64,000 nucleotides of DNA from Bradyrhizobium diazoefficiens (GCF_018131185.1 NZ_JAFCJE010000007.1:62001-126000), one strand, 5' to 3'. Counted from the stretch's first letter, positions 8,158-16,135 are shown. Numbers and translations are program-made. Notes: generated by a model not told the origin, from the sequence alone.

Positions 8158-8489
8158 TGGACGGCGTTCTGATCAGGCCTCACCTCGACAGCAACGGCCG
8201 CGAGCTGGCGATCGAGCACGTCCAGGACGTGGCGCCGATCCTGGAATGGAACAGGCAGGCGCGCCTGGACGAGCAGCGTGGGGACTGGGGCCGGCACGTC
8301 GCCCGCATTCCCAATGTCATCTACGTTCAGTGGCTCAACGAGGAGCATGCCAGAGGCAACACGTCGCTGCGGTTGTTCACGCCCGAATTCGACGCGATCG
8401 TGCAGCGGAAGCTGGACGATCCCGAGTGGGCCTATTTGCGAACCGACAAGCCGAAGCTGCAGGCCGGCTGGTCAGCGGAGCTCTCGTGA
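8154..8489 (+). CDS. Phage head-tail module protein, unknown
   Basis: This gene encodes 111 residues from GTG 8154 or 110 from ATG 8157. Both starts overlap the upstream stop. The protein is charged and mixed alpha/beta, with PNVIYVQWLNEEHARGN and FTPEFDAIVQRKLDDPEWAY. These segments look conserved, but I cannot name the family. It overlaps the adaptor gene by GTGA at its end. A virion assembly role is inferred from its place between decoration and adaptor genes. Confidence 0.6.
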   Translation: MMDGVLIRPHLDSNGRELAIEHVQDVAPILEWNRQARLDEQRGDWGRHVARIPNVIYVQWLNEEHARGNTSLRLFTPEFDAIVQRKLDDPEWAYLRTDKPKLQAGWSAELS

Positions 8490-9139
8490 CCCAGATAACC
8501 GATTACACCTCACTGCAGTCAGCGGTGACCGAGTATCTCGCGCGCGATCAGGATACGACGCTGATCGCGCGAATCCCGACCTTCGTCCAGCTCGCGGAAG
8601 CCAAGTTCAACCGCCAGCTGTTCGTGCGGCAGATGGAGCAGCGGGCGACCGCGCTCGTCGACCTCGGCTCGAACGAGCCGGAGTTCATCTCGCTCCCGGC
8701 GGATTTCCAGTCGATGCGCAGGGTTCGGTTGTCGAGCATGACAGGCAAGCCGTGCCTCGAATTCAGATCCGGGACGCAGATGGACGAATACCGCTTCGCG
8801 ACGTCCGATGTCGCCGCGCAACCACGCTATTTCACTGTCTTCGGCAACGAACTCGAGCTCGCGCCGACGCCCGACGCAGCCTACACGATCGAAATGGTCT
8901 ATCGGAAAAACATTCCGCCGCTCGCGTCGAACGGCGGCAACTGGCTGCTCACCATGGCGCCCGACGTCTATCTCTACGCGGCCCTGCTGGAGTCAGCGCC
9001 GTACATCAAGGAAGACGCGCGCATCCAGACCTGGGGCCTGGGCTTCACGTCGGCGCTCGCGGACCTCAACAATCTCGGGCTGACATCGACCTTCAATGCG
9101 GGCCCGATGACGGTGCGCGTATCAGGACAGGTCATCTAG
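8486..9139 (+). CDS. Phage head-tail adaptor (P22 gp4-like)
   Basis: The product has 217 residues from GTG 8486, overlapping the previous stop by four bases. The helical N-terminus LQSAVTEYLARDQDTTLIARIPTFVQLAEAKF (start: LQSAVTEYLARDQDT), then ISLPADFQSMRRVRL and YTIEMVYRKNIPPL, match the adaptor proteins that dock on the portal ring and continue the DNA channel. Length is close to usual. Four conserved blocks are all present, so it looks intact even though the portal gene is not. Confidence 0.75.
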   Translation: MTQITDYTSLQSAVTEYLARDQDTTLIARIPTFVQLAEAKFNRQLFVRQMEQRATALVDLGSNEPEFISLPADFQSMRRVRLSSMTGKPCLEFRSGTQMDEYRFATSDVAAQPRYFTVFGNELELAPTPDAAYTIEMVYRKNIPPLASNGGNWLLTMAPDVYLYAALLESAPYIKEDARIQTWGLGFTSALADLNNLGLTSTFNAGPMTVRVSGQVI

Positions 9140-9148
9140 GAGAGGGCC

Positions 9149-9580
9149 ATGGCAAGCTTCAACAAGTTCTATTGCTTTGTGCAGGACGTCGCGAACGCGC
9201 TGCACGATATGAAGACGGGTACGGCGCAGGTCTACAAGGTCTATCTGACCAACACGGCGCCGGTCGCCGCCAACACGATCTACAACGCGCCGGCGGATCT
9301 CGCGGCCGGCAACGGCTACGTCGCGGGTGGCAACAGCGTCGGCACCATCACCGGCGCGCAAACGACGGGCACCTTCAAGTTCGTCGGCGCGACGGATCCG
9401 GCGTGGACCGCATCGGGCGGCTCGATCGGGCCGTTTCAATATGCGGTGCTCTACAATTCGACGTCGTCCACCAAGCCGCTGATCGGTTGGTGGGACTATG
9501 GTGTCCCGATCACGCTTACCAACGGCAATACGTTTACGGTCGATCTCGACCAGACCAATGGCATCCTGACGATCACCTGA
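9149..9580 (+). CDS. Phage virion/tail protein, unknown
   Basis: The product has 143 residues; AGGAGAGG lies 4-10 bases before ATG 9149. The start region, MASFNKFYCFVQDVANALHDMK, shows the hydrophobic/aromatic pattern of small tail or head fibre proteins, then a Gly/Thr/Asn-rich beta section with LIGWWDYGVPITLTNGNTF near the end. It is followed after one base by the next gene. Structural role inferred from position and composition. Confidence 0.6.
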   Translation: MASFNKFYCFVQDVANALHDMKTGTAQVYKVYLTNTAPVAANTIYNAPADLAAGNGYVAGGNSVGTITGAQTTGTFKFVGATDPAWTASGGSIGPFQYAVLYNSTSSTKPLIGWWDYGVPITLTNGNTFTVDLDQTNGILTIT

Positions 9581-9581
9581 C

Positions 9582-10343
9582 ATGGCAGCTTTTCTCGACG
9601 TTTGCCGCTTCAGCCCTTCGGCCGGCGGCACCACCGACTGGACCTATGCGTCGGCCGTCACGGGCTATCAAAGCCCCGCTGCGGCCGGCGTCGTCAACGG
9701 TCGCCTGTACAAATATCGCGCCGAGAGCGCCGATCTCAGTCAATGGGAGATCGGGGAGGGCGCCTACAATACCTCATCCGGCGTGCTGGCGAGGACAACC
9801 GTTTTGTTCAACTCGTCCGGGACGTCCGCAAAGATCAACTTCGCCGCGACACCGCAGGTGGCGATCGTTGCGCTGAAGGAAGATTTGATTTCGGTCGAGG
9901 AGAGCAACGGTTTCACCGCCGTCCAGAAGACGCAGGCGCGAAGCAATATCGACGCTCAGCAGACGATATCGAGCTCTTCGGCCATCCTCGGCGCAGACGT
10001 GGCGATGTCGGCCGTCAATACGCTGTTCGACGCGCTGACCCTTCCCCTGGGAACGAGTGGGACTTTTCTGGTCATAGGGACCATGTCGCTCAAGGACACC
10101 AGCGCCGCGGCCAAGTTTCTCGCGCGCTTGACTGACGGGACCAACATCTATGCCTACAGCGGATGGGTCTACTCCACGGGGGCCGGCAATGCCGTACAGG
10201 TCACGCTTGCTGCAATCGTGACCAATCCTGTCGCCCCCATCAGAATGCAGGGGTTCAACGCGACGAGTGCAAACGGCAAGATCGTCTACAACGACGCCGG
10301 CGCCGGCAAGGATACGCAACTCGTCGCGATCAAGGTCGGCTGA
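9582..10343 (+). CDS. Phage tail-fibre-like protein
   Basis: The product has 253 residues starting one base after the previous stop. The N-terminus, MAAFLDVCRFSPSAGGTTDW with YRAESADLSQWEIGEGAYN, matches the opening domain of many phage tail or head fibre proteins, as do VQKTQARSNIDAQQ and the Gly/Ala/Thr-rich distal part. There is no collar domain or visible enzymatic motif. It is probably a virion surface protein. Confidence 0.6.
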   Translation: MAAFLDVCRFSPSAGGTTDWTYASAVTGYQSPAAAGVVNGRLYKYRAESADLSQWEIGEGAYNTSSGVLARTTVLFNSSGTSAKINFAATPQVAIVALKEDLISVEESNGFTAVQKTQARSNIDAQQTISSSSAILGADVAMSAVNTLFDALTLPLGTSGTFLVIGTMSLKDTSAAAKFLARLTDGTNIYAYSGWVYSTGAGNAVQVTLAAIVTNPVAPIRMQGFNATSANGKIVYNDAGAGKDTQLVAIKVG

Positions 10344-10344
10344 G

Positions 10345-10395
10345 CGATCCAACTGCGCTCACGAGCCGCCGAACCAGCGACCTCGCATCCGCGCG
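10345..10395 (+). repeat. Repeated leader, copy 1
   Basis: CGATCCAACTG at 10345-10355 and AGCGACCTCGCATCCGCGCG at 10376-10395 recur upstream of the effector gene at 14242, as 14146-14156 (identical) and 14157-14176 (17 of 20 identical), with the 20-base spacer missing there. Copy 1 precedes the gene at 10436. It may be a shared expression leader or a recombination patch. Confidence 0.45.
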
Positions 10396-10435
10396 GACGG
10401 CAAACTTCACCCGCGCGCTCTTCGGAGTCCACCTG

Positions 10436-11047
10436 ATGTCCCTTCTCGGATTTGACGCTGCCGGGCGGCTTGCGCTCGGGCAGTTGCCGACGCTTGGGCT
10501 GACCAACACCGTTCTGCTCACAACGACTGGCGCCCATGGGGTCGCGGGACAAACGGCGGCTTTCAGATCGGAGCAGTCGGGCAACCCGGGCTTGTTCACG
10601 CTGTCCGGGCGCGCCGCCACATTCCGGGGCGTGCTCCCGGGGGGAGGTGCAGGCTACGTCGTGGCAGGGAGCACTGCTTCTTTCCGCTGCGCCTCCGCGG
10701 CAGGCGCTGGCGGACATTCTGTCGGCGGATCACCCGCAAGGTTTGCTGTCCGGCTTGCTTCTTTGCCTTCCAGCTTTGTGCTCGCGGGCAAAGGCGCTTC
10801 GGCGGGCACCTCGATGCTGTCCGTCTCCGGCGCCTACGGTGTGAGCGGCTATCCCTCGACGTTTACCCGCAATTTCGAAGCCTGGTATCCGCGGCCTTTC
10901 GATCCCGACAGCTGGACGGCCAGCGCGACGGAGCACGAGGCCTGGATATCGAGGGATCGAGCCGCGACCTCCTGGGCAATCGATGCGGAGCCCTCAACCG
11001 CCTGGACGCCCGCTTCGATTGACCCCGAACCATGGACGACTGAATAA
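10436..11047 (+). CDS. Phage tail-associated protein, Gly/Ala/Ser-rich repeats
   Basis: The product has 203 residues from ATG 10436, with GGAG 9 bases upstream; longer in-frame starts lack that signal. Residues 35-150 contain five or six loose repeats of the form A/S-x-F-x-x ... G-x-x-V-x-G (HGVAGQTAAFR, YVVAGSTASFR, HSVGGSPARF, FVLAGKGAS, YGVSGYPSTF). These suggest a beta-solenoid or stacked fibre. The C-terminus is Trp-rich (DPDSWTASATEHEAWISR). A virion surface or tail protein is likely; no family was recognised. It is followed directly by the damaged first copy of the gp10-like start. Confidence 0.55.
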   Translation: MSLLGFDAAGRLALGQLPTLGLTNTVLLTTTGAHGVAGQTAAFRSEQSGNPGLFTLSGRAATFRGVLPGGGAGYVVAGSTASFRCASAAGAGGHSVGGSPARFAVRLASLPSSFVLAGKGASAGTSMLSVSGAYGVSGYPSTFTRNFEAWYPRPFDPDSWTASATEHEAWISRDRAATSWAIDAEPSTAWTPASIDPEPWTTE

Positions 11048-11110
11048 GCCGCTCCTTTCGTATGGCGAATATCGCCCTGACGTCAGCGTTTAGGAAGGCC
11101 AGGCCTCGCG
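11048..11110 (+). pseudogene. Broken duplicate of the start of the gp10-like gene
   Basis: Bases 11061-11088 are identical to 12314-12341 (28 of 28), and 11094-11110 to 12347-12363 (17 of 17), at a constant offset of 1253 bases. This copy has lost its ATG (AAG in its place) and carries an in-frame TAG where the intact gene has TAT (Tyr). The sequence in between, about 1.25 kb, is foreign cargo. The functional start was regenerated on the right side. Confidence 0.85.
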
Positions 11111-11183
11111 GATTCTCAGCGCGAGTTCGAGGTCACGGCTACACGCCACGTTCGTCGACAATGCACTTCATTTCACCTGGCGT

Positions 11184-11483
11184 ATGTTTGCCAGCCCTCA
11201 AGCGCAAGAGTTCTGGCGGCGGCTGAAAGAATTCTGGAGCCTTATTTCGCCTCGGGTCGGAGCATCCGGTGGAGGGGGCAGCGACTTTAATCGATGCCTT
11301 CGTGCTGCCAGTGGGAGCACCGAAGACTGGGAGGAATTTTGTAAGAGCATTCCACCTGATTTGATGAGCAGGACCGTTGGAGGTGAGACCGCAAGACGAG
11401 CTTGCTGGTCGAAAGAGTTTGAGAGCGGAGAGCACAACACCGGATGGTGTAAAAATCAATACGGCAACTTTGACACGCCATAA
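11184..11483 (+). CDS. Short effector-like protein with symmetric four-cysteine domain
   Basis: The product has 99 residues. Its ribosome binding site is weak, so it may be the surviving end of a longer gene. After an aromatic start (FWRRLKEFWSLISP) and a Gly-rich stretch come four cysteines with spacing C-x14-C-x20-C-x14-C, including DWEEFCKSIP, ARRACWS and GWCKNQYG. The same symmetric layout (C-x10-C-x17-C-x10-C) closes the protein at 14242-15306. It lies in DNA inserted at the start of the gp10-like gene and is followed by a candidate partner at 11587. Base composition around it is more AT-rich than the phage genes. Toxic activity is inference only. Confidence 0.5.
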   Translation: MFASPQAQEFWRRLKEFWSLISPRVGASGGGGSDFNRCLRAASGSTEDWEEFCKSIPPDLMSRTVGGETARRACWSKEFESGEHNTGWCKNQYGNFDTP

Positions 11484-11492
11484 TTTAACATT

Positions 11493-11507
11493 GTTCTTGA
11501 TTTGTTC
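11493..11507 (+). promoter_or_regulatory. Candidate LexA (SOS) box
   Basis: GTTC-TTGATTT-GTTC matches the alphaproteobacterial LexA operator GTTC-N7-GTTC. It lies 80 bases before the gene at 11587. The identical 15 bases recur at 16691-16705. Confidence 0.5.
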
Positions 11508-11586
11508 CAAGGTTGGCGCAACAGCTAGAATTGGGTTTTTGCGTCTTTCAATCGTTGCAATCTGAACACTCGAATGATGATCGCGT

Positions 11587-11994
11587 ATGCCGTGGAATGA
11601 ACGCGCGCTGATAGAGTATGAATTCAACTACGGTAAGCTCCAGCGCAAGGCGGTAGCTCGGCTGGGTTTTCCCGAGCGTGATGAAACGTATGAGGATGAA
11701 TGGGCTTGTTCATTTCAGATCGAAGGGTTCAAAGACAGTAGAGTTCGTCGAGCTCGAGGAGTGGATGGGCTTCAGGCCCTGACAATCGCGAGTATGGCTG
11801 TTCGCGCGTCGCTTGACCGTTTGAAGATGATCAAATTCGAGAAGGAGTCTTACGAAGTCGTTTTTCCACGATATTTGCCGTTCTGCTTCGGTGTCGACTT
11901 TCATCGCCAGCTCTGCGAGATGGTCGACAAGTGCGTGACGCAGAAGAAGAGACAGATCTCCAGGCGGCGCAGTCAGAGAAAGTCCCGCTCATAA
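11587..11994 (+). CDS. Small cytoplasmic protein, candidate immunity partner
   Basis: The product has 135 residues from ATG 11587. It is mixed alpha/beta, with ACSFQIEGFKDSRVRRARGV and DGLQALTIASMAVRASLDRL in the middle and a strongly basic C-terminus (KKRQISRRRSQRKSRS). The central block resembles small proteins grouped as DUF6968 that often stand beside polymorphic toxin genes, but this is a weak recognition. It follows the four-cysteine ORF by about 100 bases and has a candidate LexA box upstream. There is no signal peptide. Its place in the cargo supports a protective or regulatory role. Confidence 0.6.
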   Translation: MPWNERALIEYEFNYGKLQRKAVARLGFPERDETYEDEWACSFQIEGFKDSRVRRARGVDGLQALTIASMAVRASLDRLKMIKFEKESYEVVFPRYLPFCFGVDFHRQLCEMVDKCVTQKKRQISRRRSQRKSRS

Positions 11995-12298
11995 CCTGAT
12001 ATCAGGTTTCTGGACTGCATTGCTCGCGCGCGCGACGCGCGCGGGCATTCGGCTGGCCAACGTGCGGAAGCTGGCAGGTGAATGCCGACATCCGTTCCGT
12101 CGTTTGATGGCCAGCCTGCCGCAGTGACGAACGTCATATTTTCTTGCCGAGAATCCTCGCCGGTCTGGTCTGACAGGTCGATGCCGAATTCGTCGGCGCG
12201 AGTCGGGATATGCGAGCTCCGAGTCTGAAATAAGGGCCGCCGGGCAATGTGCGGCGCTGCGCGTTGGCGCTTACATCTTGAAACGAGGTCAACAAACA
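11995..12298. other. Non-coding right end of the 1.25-kb insert
   Basis: I see no supportable gene. The stretch contains an alternating CG tract at about 12,024-12,043 (GCGCGCGCGACGCGCGCG) able to form a hairpin just behind the candidate immunity gene, without a T-run. Its last 20 bases supply the leader and the ribosome binding site (GAAACGAGG) of the regenerated gp10-like gene. Confidence 0.5.
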
Positions 12299-13771
12299 AT
12301 GCCACTCCTTGCTTATGGCGAATATCGCCCTGACGTCAGCGACTATGAAGGCCAGGCCTCGCGCAACATCCTCAACGTCATTCCGCGCGGCGACGGCTAT
12401 GGACCGTTTCCGTCCTTCTCCGCCTACACATCCGCGCTGCCGGCGCCGTGCCGCGGCGCATTCTACGCGCTGAAATCGGATGGCACGGTCGTCACCTTTG
12501 CCGGCACGGGCACCAAGCTCTACCGCCTCAACAACATCGATTTCACCTGGGTCGACGTCTCCAAAGGGGGAGCGTCCTATTCGGCGCTGTCGGCGACGGC
12601 TCAATGGCAATTCGCCCAGACCGGCAACTTCGTCTTCGCGACGCAGGCCAACGCGGTCCTGCAAGTCTTCGATCTCTCGTCGTCCACCGCCTTCGCCGAT
12701 GCATTGGGCGCGCCGCCACAGGCCGCCTATATCAGCGTGGTCGGGCGCTTTCTGGTGCTGTCGGGGCTATTGTCGACGCCGTACCGAATTCAGTGGTCCG
12801 GGTTGAACAATTTCAACGCTGCGGACAGCTGGATCAGCGGGATCAAGTCGTCCGACTTCCAGGACTTTCCGGACGGCGGCATCGTTCGTGGTGTCGCCGG
12901 CGGCGAGTCCGGGATCATATTCCAGGACCAGGCGATCCGGCGGATGTCCTATGTCCCGGGTTCACCGATCATCTTCCAGATCGATCGCATCACCCAGGAC
13001 AAAGGTCTTTACGCGCCGTATTCGATCATCCGCGCCGGCGAACGCATCTTCTTCTACGCCGGCCAGGGCTTTCACAAGATCGAGCCCGGCGGCGTGCCGC
13101 AGCAGATCGGGCGCGAGAAGGTCGACCGCAGCTTCCTCGCCGATCTCGACAAGGGCAACCTCCAGCTCTTCATGGGCGCGGCGGACCCGCGCTCGACGCG
13201 GGTCTACTGGGCCTACAAATCGGTGTCCGGCATCGTCGGCGCTTACGACAAGCTGCTCGGCTACGATTTTCTGCTCGATCGTTTCTTTCCGGTCGCGGTG
13301 ACGGGCGAGTATCTGCTCGGGATCTCGCAGACGGGACTGACGCTGGAGAACCTCGACAGCATCTCGTCATCGCTCGACGCGCTGACGCTGAGCCTCGATG
13401 CCTACGCAACAGCTGTGCAGCCCGAGATCGCACAATTCTCGAGCGCACATGTGCTCGGCTTCTTCCGCGGCTCCAGCCTCGAGGCGACGCTGGAGACCGC
13501 GGAGCAGGGCACGGACGAGAACCGCATCACCATCCGCGGCTTCCGCCCGGTGACGGATGCGGCGACGCTGTTCGGCTCGGTCTCCTGGCGCGACACGCCG
13601 GCCGCAGCGGCAACACCGGGCGCGGAGGTGCTGGTCAATGCGCGGACCGGCCGCTGCGACGTCCGACGCGACACGAGGTATTCGCGCTTCAAGGTCCGCA
13701 TTCCCGCCGCGACGAGTTGGTCCTTCTGCGCAGGCATCGTTCCGGATCTCTCACCCAACGGCACGCTATGA
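12299..13771 (+). CDS. P22 gp10-like tail hub / packaged-DNA stabilisation protein
   Basis: The product has 490 residues from ATG 12299, close to the length of P22 gp10 (about 470). MPLLAYGEYRPDVSDYEG, RNILNVIPRGDGYGPFPSF, GRFLVLSGL and YRIQWSGLNNFNAAD are the typical blade motifs of this beta-propeller family. DQAIRRMSYVPGSPIIFQ and DKGLYAPYSIIRAGERIFFY follow. It plugs the portal and anchors the tail after DNA packaging. Its 5' end also exists as a broken copy 1253 bases upstream. The present copy is intact. It overlaps the next gene by ATGA. Confidence 0.82.
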   Translation: MPLLAYGEYRPDVSDYEGQASRNILNVIPRGDGYGPFPSFSAYTSALPAPCRGAFYALKSDGTVVTFAGTGTKLYRLNNIDFTWVDVSKGGASYSALSATAQWQFAQTGNFVFATQANAVLQVFDLSSSTAFADALGAPPQAAYISVVGRFLVLSGLLSTPYRIQWSGLNNFNAADSWISGIKSSDFQDFPDGGIVRGVAGGESGIIFQDQAIRRMSYVPGSPIIFQIDRITQDKGLYAPYSIIRAGERIFFYAGQGFHKIEPGGVPQQIGREKVDRSFLADLDKGNLQLFMGAADPRSTRVYWAYKSVSGIVGAYDKLLGYDFLLDRFFPVAVTGEYLLGISQTGLTLENLDSISSSLDALTLSLDAYATAVQPEIAQFSSAHVLGFFRGSSLEATLETAEQGTDENRITIRGFRPVTDAATLFGSVSWRDTPAAAATPGAEVLVNARTGRCDVRRDTRYSRFKVRIPAATSWSFCAGIVPDLSPNGTL

Positions 13772-14082
13772 CGGCTTATGTTCCCGGCATCACCGAGACC
13801 GACCTGAAGAAGATCGTGCTCGCGATCCAGCAGCTTGCGGCCGGACGATCGAATGCCGTCGGCAGCGTGACGCTGACGACGGGCGCATCGAGCACAACGG
13901 TGACGACGGCGAACTGCGCAGCGGGGTCGGTGCCGATCCTGGTGCCGGCGTCGGCGAGTGCGGCGGCGGAACTGGGCAACGGGACGATGTATGTGAGCGC
14001 GGTCGCCAATGGGGCGTTCACGATTGCGCATGCGAACTCGGCGACGGCGGGGCGGGCGTTCTTGTGGGCGGTGGTGGGGTGA
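13768..14082 (+). CDS. Small phage tail-module protein
   Basis: The product has 104 residues, start overlapping the gp10-like stop (ATGA). A helix, TETDLKKIVLAIQQLAAGRSNAVG, is followed by a Thr/Ala/Val-rich beta section (SVTLTTGASSTTVTTANCAA). Similar small proteins accompany gp10-like genes in related podovirus prophages. Unknown function. It is the last intact phage gene before another cargo segment. Confidence 0.65.
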   Translation: MTAYVPGITETDLKKIVLAIQQLAAGRSNAVGSVTLTTGASSTTVTTANCAAGSVPILVPASASAAAELGNGTMYVSAVANGAFTIAHANSATAGRAFLWAVVG

Positions 14083-14241
14083 GGACGTGGACGCCTTCGC
14101 GTCCTGCCACCCTAATACACAGGCGGCAACTTCTCTTTCAATCATCGATCCAACTGAGCGGCCTCGCTTCTGCGCGTCCGATCGAGTTTGCGCGGCGCGC
14201 ATCATGCGCGCGTTTCCAACCATACTTTACGGGGCATTTCG

Positions 14242-15306
14242 ATGGCTATCCCTGATATCCAGGACCTATACGAGCGCTATCTGCGAATGCTCGGATCTCC
14301 GAGCAATTCGGCTGAGCCCAGTTCATCAAGGGCGTCTAGTCAATCTCCGCCGTTTGGCTATACGATGCCCTCGGAGGCTAGCACGACAGGCCGAGGCTAT
14401 TCGTCCGGTGGCGTGCTCGGTGCGTTGGGTTCGCCATCTCAACACACTCCATGGTTGGTGGAAGCACTCTCGCCGCCGACAAGGGCTGCGGTTGGCCCAC
14501 GAGGACCATGGCCGGTTGGACGGTTCGGGCTCGGGATTGGTGTACCGGGGGGGCCCCCGCCCGACAGAATCGTCGAGATTCCGAACCCGCATCTCGAACG
14601 ATTCATTCCCCAACCCACGCGGGACATCTGGAACGCGGCGACCCTTCTTCCGTGGATATTGCGACGCAAATTGGTCGGTGACGAATCATCGGATCGAGCC
14701 GCTGAGGGGCAGGATGGAGCGTTGTCGTCACAGCGCTCCCCTCAACCCCCGGTCACCCCTCCGGGAAATCAACCTCCCGGGATCTTCGGACCAGCAATTT
14801 TGGAGAAGGGGAGGAGGCAGGAAGAGTCGTTCGATACCGAGCCGCAAGTGTCGGAGCAACCTGATCCGAACCATCGCGAATTGACGACTGTGAGCCCGGA
14901 CAGTGAAGAAGTCGGCTCGACATCCGACCTGTTCGATCCTTCATTGATCGGTTGGCGTAAGAAAAGGAAGAAGACAGTTCGAAGAGGCTCATCAAGAGGT
15001 AGCTTCCCCCGTACGAGTTCCTCAGCCGGGGCTGGTAGTCGTGGCCCCGGCGGCAAAGGCCCTAGCGGCAACGGTGGCGATGATGATGACTATTGTACGA
15101 GTCGCAGATGGGAAGAAGAGAGTGAATGCAACAAGCGACGGTGGAACGAGGAGTATGCGCACAAGGATTTTTCCGGAGCGTGCAAGGAGAGAGCTAAGCT
15201 ACGTTGGGATGCCTGTAATCGGAACGGTGGGACACCGCCGCCGTGGGAGCCGAAAAAGTGGAGTCTCGATCCGGATGAGGAGGTATTCATCAATATAGGA
15301 CGGTGA
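14242..15306 (+). CDS. Effector-like protein with Pro/Ser-rich body and four-cysteine C-terminal domain
   Basis: The product has 354 residues from ATG 14242. Residues 1-270 are low-complexity (Pro, Ser, Gly, Arg), with a short hydrophobic stretch IWNAATLLPWIL near residue 133. Residues 240-285 are basic and Gly-rich. The C-terminal 70 residues are ordered: DDDDYCTSRRWEEESEC, FSGACKERAKLRWDACNRNG, then PPPWEPKKWSLDPDEEVF. Four cysteines show symmetric spacing C-x10-C-x17-C-x10-C. I recall this C-terminal pattern in many hypothetical proteins of Bradyrhizobium genomes. It is followed by a TPR-type partner gene. It has no signal peptide. A polymorphic effector carried by the prophage is the inference. 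Confidence 0.65.
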   Translation: MAIPDIQDLYERYLRMLGSPSNSAEPSSSRASSQSPPFGYTMPSEASTTGRGYSSGGVLGALGSPSQHTPWLVEALSPPTRAAVGPRGPWPVGRFGLGIGVPGGPPPDRIVEIPNPHLERFIPQPTRDIWNAATLLPWILRRKLVGDESSDRAAEGQDGALSSQRSPQPPVTPPGNQPPGIFGPAILEKGRRQEESFDTEPQVSEQPDPNHRELTTVSPDSEEVGSTSDLFDPSLIGWRKKRKKTVRRGSSRGSFPRTSSSAGAGSRGPGGKGPSGNGGDDDDYCTSRRWEEESECNKRRWNEEYAHKDFSGACKERAKLRWDACNRNGGTPPPWEPKKWSLDPDEEVFINIGR

Positions 15307-15329
15307 CGACGGGCGGCTGCGGGCAAGAG

Positions 15330-15359
15330 TTGACAGAACTGCTTGTGACGTTCGAAAAT
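15330..15359 (+). promoter_or_regulatory. Sigma70-like promoter before TPR gene
   Basis: A perfect TTGACA at 15330-15335 is followed after 18 bases by GAAAAT at 15354-15359 (4 of 6 matches). It lies 24 bases before ATG 15383, giving the partner gene its own expression, as would be needed for a protective protein. Confidence 0.45.
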
Positions 15360-15382
15360 ACTCCCGGACGGGAGTGCTGGTA

Positions 15383-16000
15383 ATGACGATAAAGCGCGAT
15401 GATCCCCTTATAGAATTATCCGAGTGGGTATGGCAATTGCGCCGAGAGCGGCCGCTTCATCGCGTCATCGACATCGTTGGTAAGCGAGCGCAGCAAGCAG
15501 ATGACGATGGCTATCACTTCCTTGCCTTTGAACTGGCGAGCCTGCTGCGTGAGGCCGGACGAATTGACGAAGCAATCCGGACACTCGATCAGGTGTCGGA
15601 CCGCTTTCCCGACGACGTTCGCGCTGCAATGAGCAAGTCGTCCACCTACTTCTGGGCGCTCGACCAGCCCGAGCAAGCGCTCGAGTATATTGAGGTTGCA
15701 TTGGAGCGGGCGCGTCGAACCGGCTTCTTCCGGCGGGAAGCCCTCGGCGACAAGGCCCGGATTTTGCTGAGACTTTCTCGGGGTGACGAGTTGTCCGACG
15801 TGCTCGAGGAGATCATGTCCCTTCAAATGACGCCAGGTGTGCCCGATATCGGCCGCGAGCGTGATTTTGTTGATCGCGCCCCCCCAGGCCTCATTCGCAA
15901 AAACGTTCTCGAGCGTTACAACGAGTTTCGTCCAAGGCGTCCGGAGGACAGTTTGGCTGACGAGCCGCCCAAATACGAACCGGCAAACGACTGGACGTGA
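15383..16000 (+). CDS. TPR-repeat protein, candidate immunity partner of the four-cysteine effector
   Basis: The product has 205 residues; GGGAG lies 9 bases before ATG 15383. Residues 35-145 contain about three TPR-like helical hairpins (YHFLAFELASLLREAGRIDE, ALDQPEQALEYIEVALERA, GDKARILLRLSRGDELSDVL). It is soluble and acidic, without a signal peptide. TPR and Sel1-like proteins are known as immunity or chaperone partners of secreted effectors. Here it directly follows the effector-like gene and has its own promoter. The C-terminal 50 residues are disordered and proline-rich. Confidence 0.65.
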   Translation: MTIKRDDPLIELSEWVWQLRRERPLHRVIDIVGKRAQQADDDGYHFLAFELASLLREAGRIDEAIRTLDQVSDRFPDDVRAAMSKSSTYFWALDQPEQALEYIEVALERARRTGFFRREALGDKARILLRLSRGDELSDVLEEIMSLQMTPGVPDIGRERDFVDRAPPGLIRKNVLERYNEFRPRRPEDSLADEPPKYEPANDWT

Positions 16001-16135
16001 AACCGTCGGTCGCTTTCGTTGACGCTTCATCTGATCCCGCGCTATCGGCATCGGCCGCGCTGAGGGCTGGCGAAGTTTCGCGTCGTCACGGGGAGCCGGC
16101 GTCTCGTTCATCGTCTTCGGTATTCGGAATTGGTC

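Noticed and set aside
12024..12043. Alternating CG tract as a rho-independent terminator
   Set aside because: It can form a hairpin but no T-run follows, so only a weak structural note is given.
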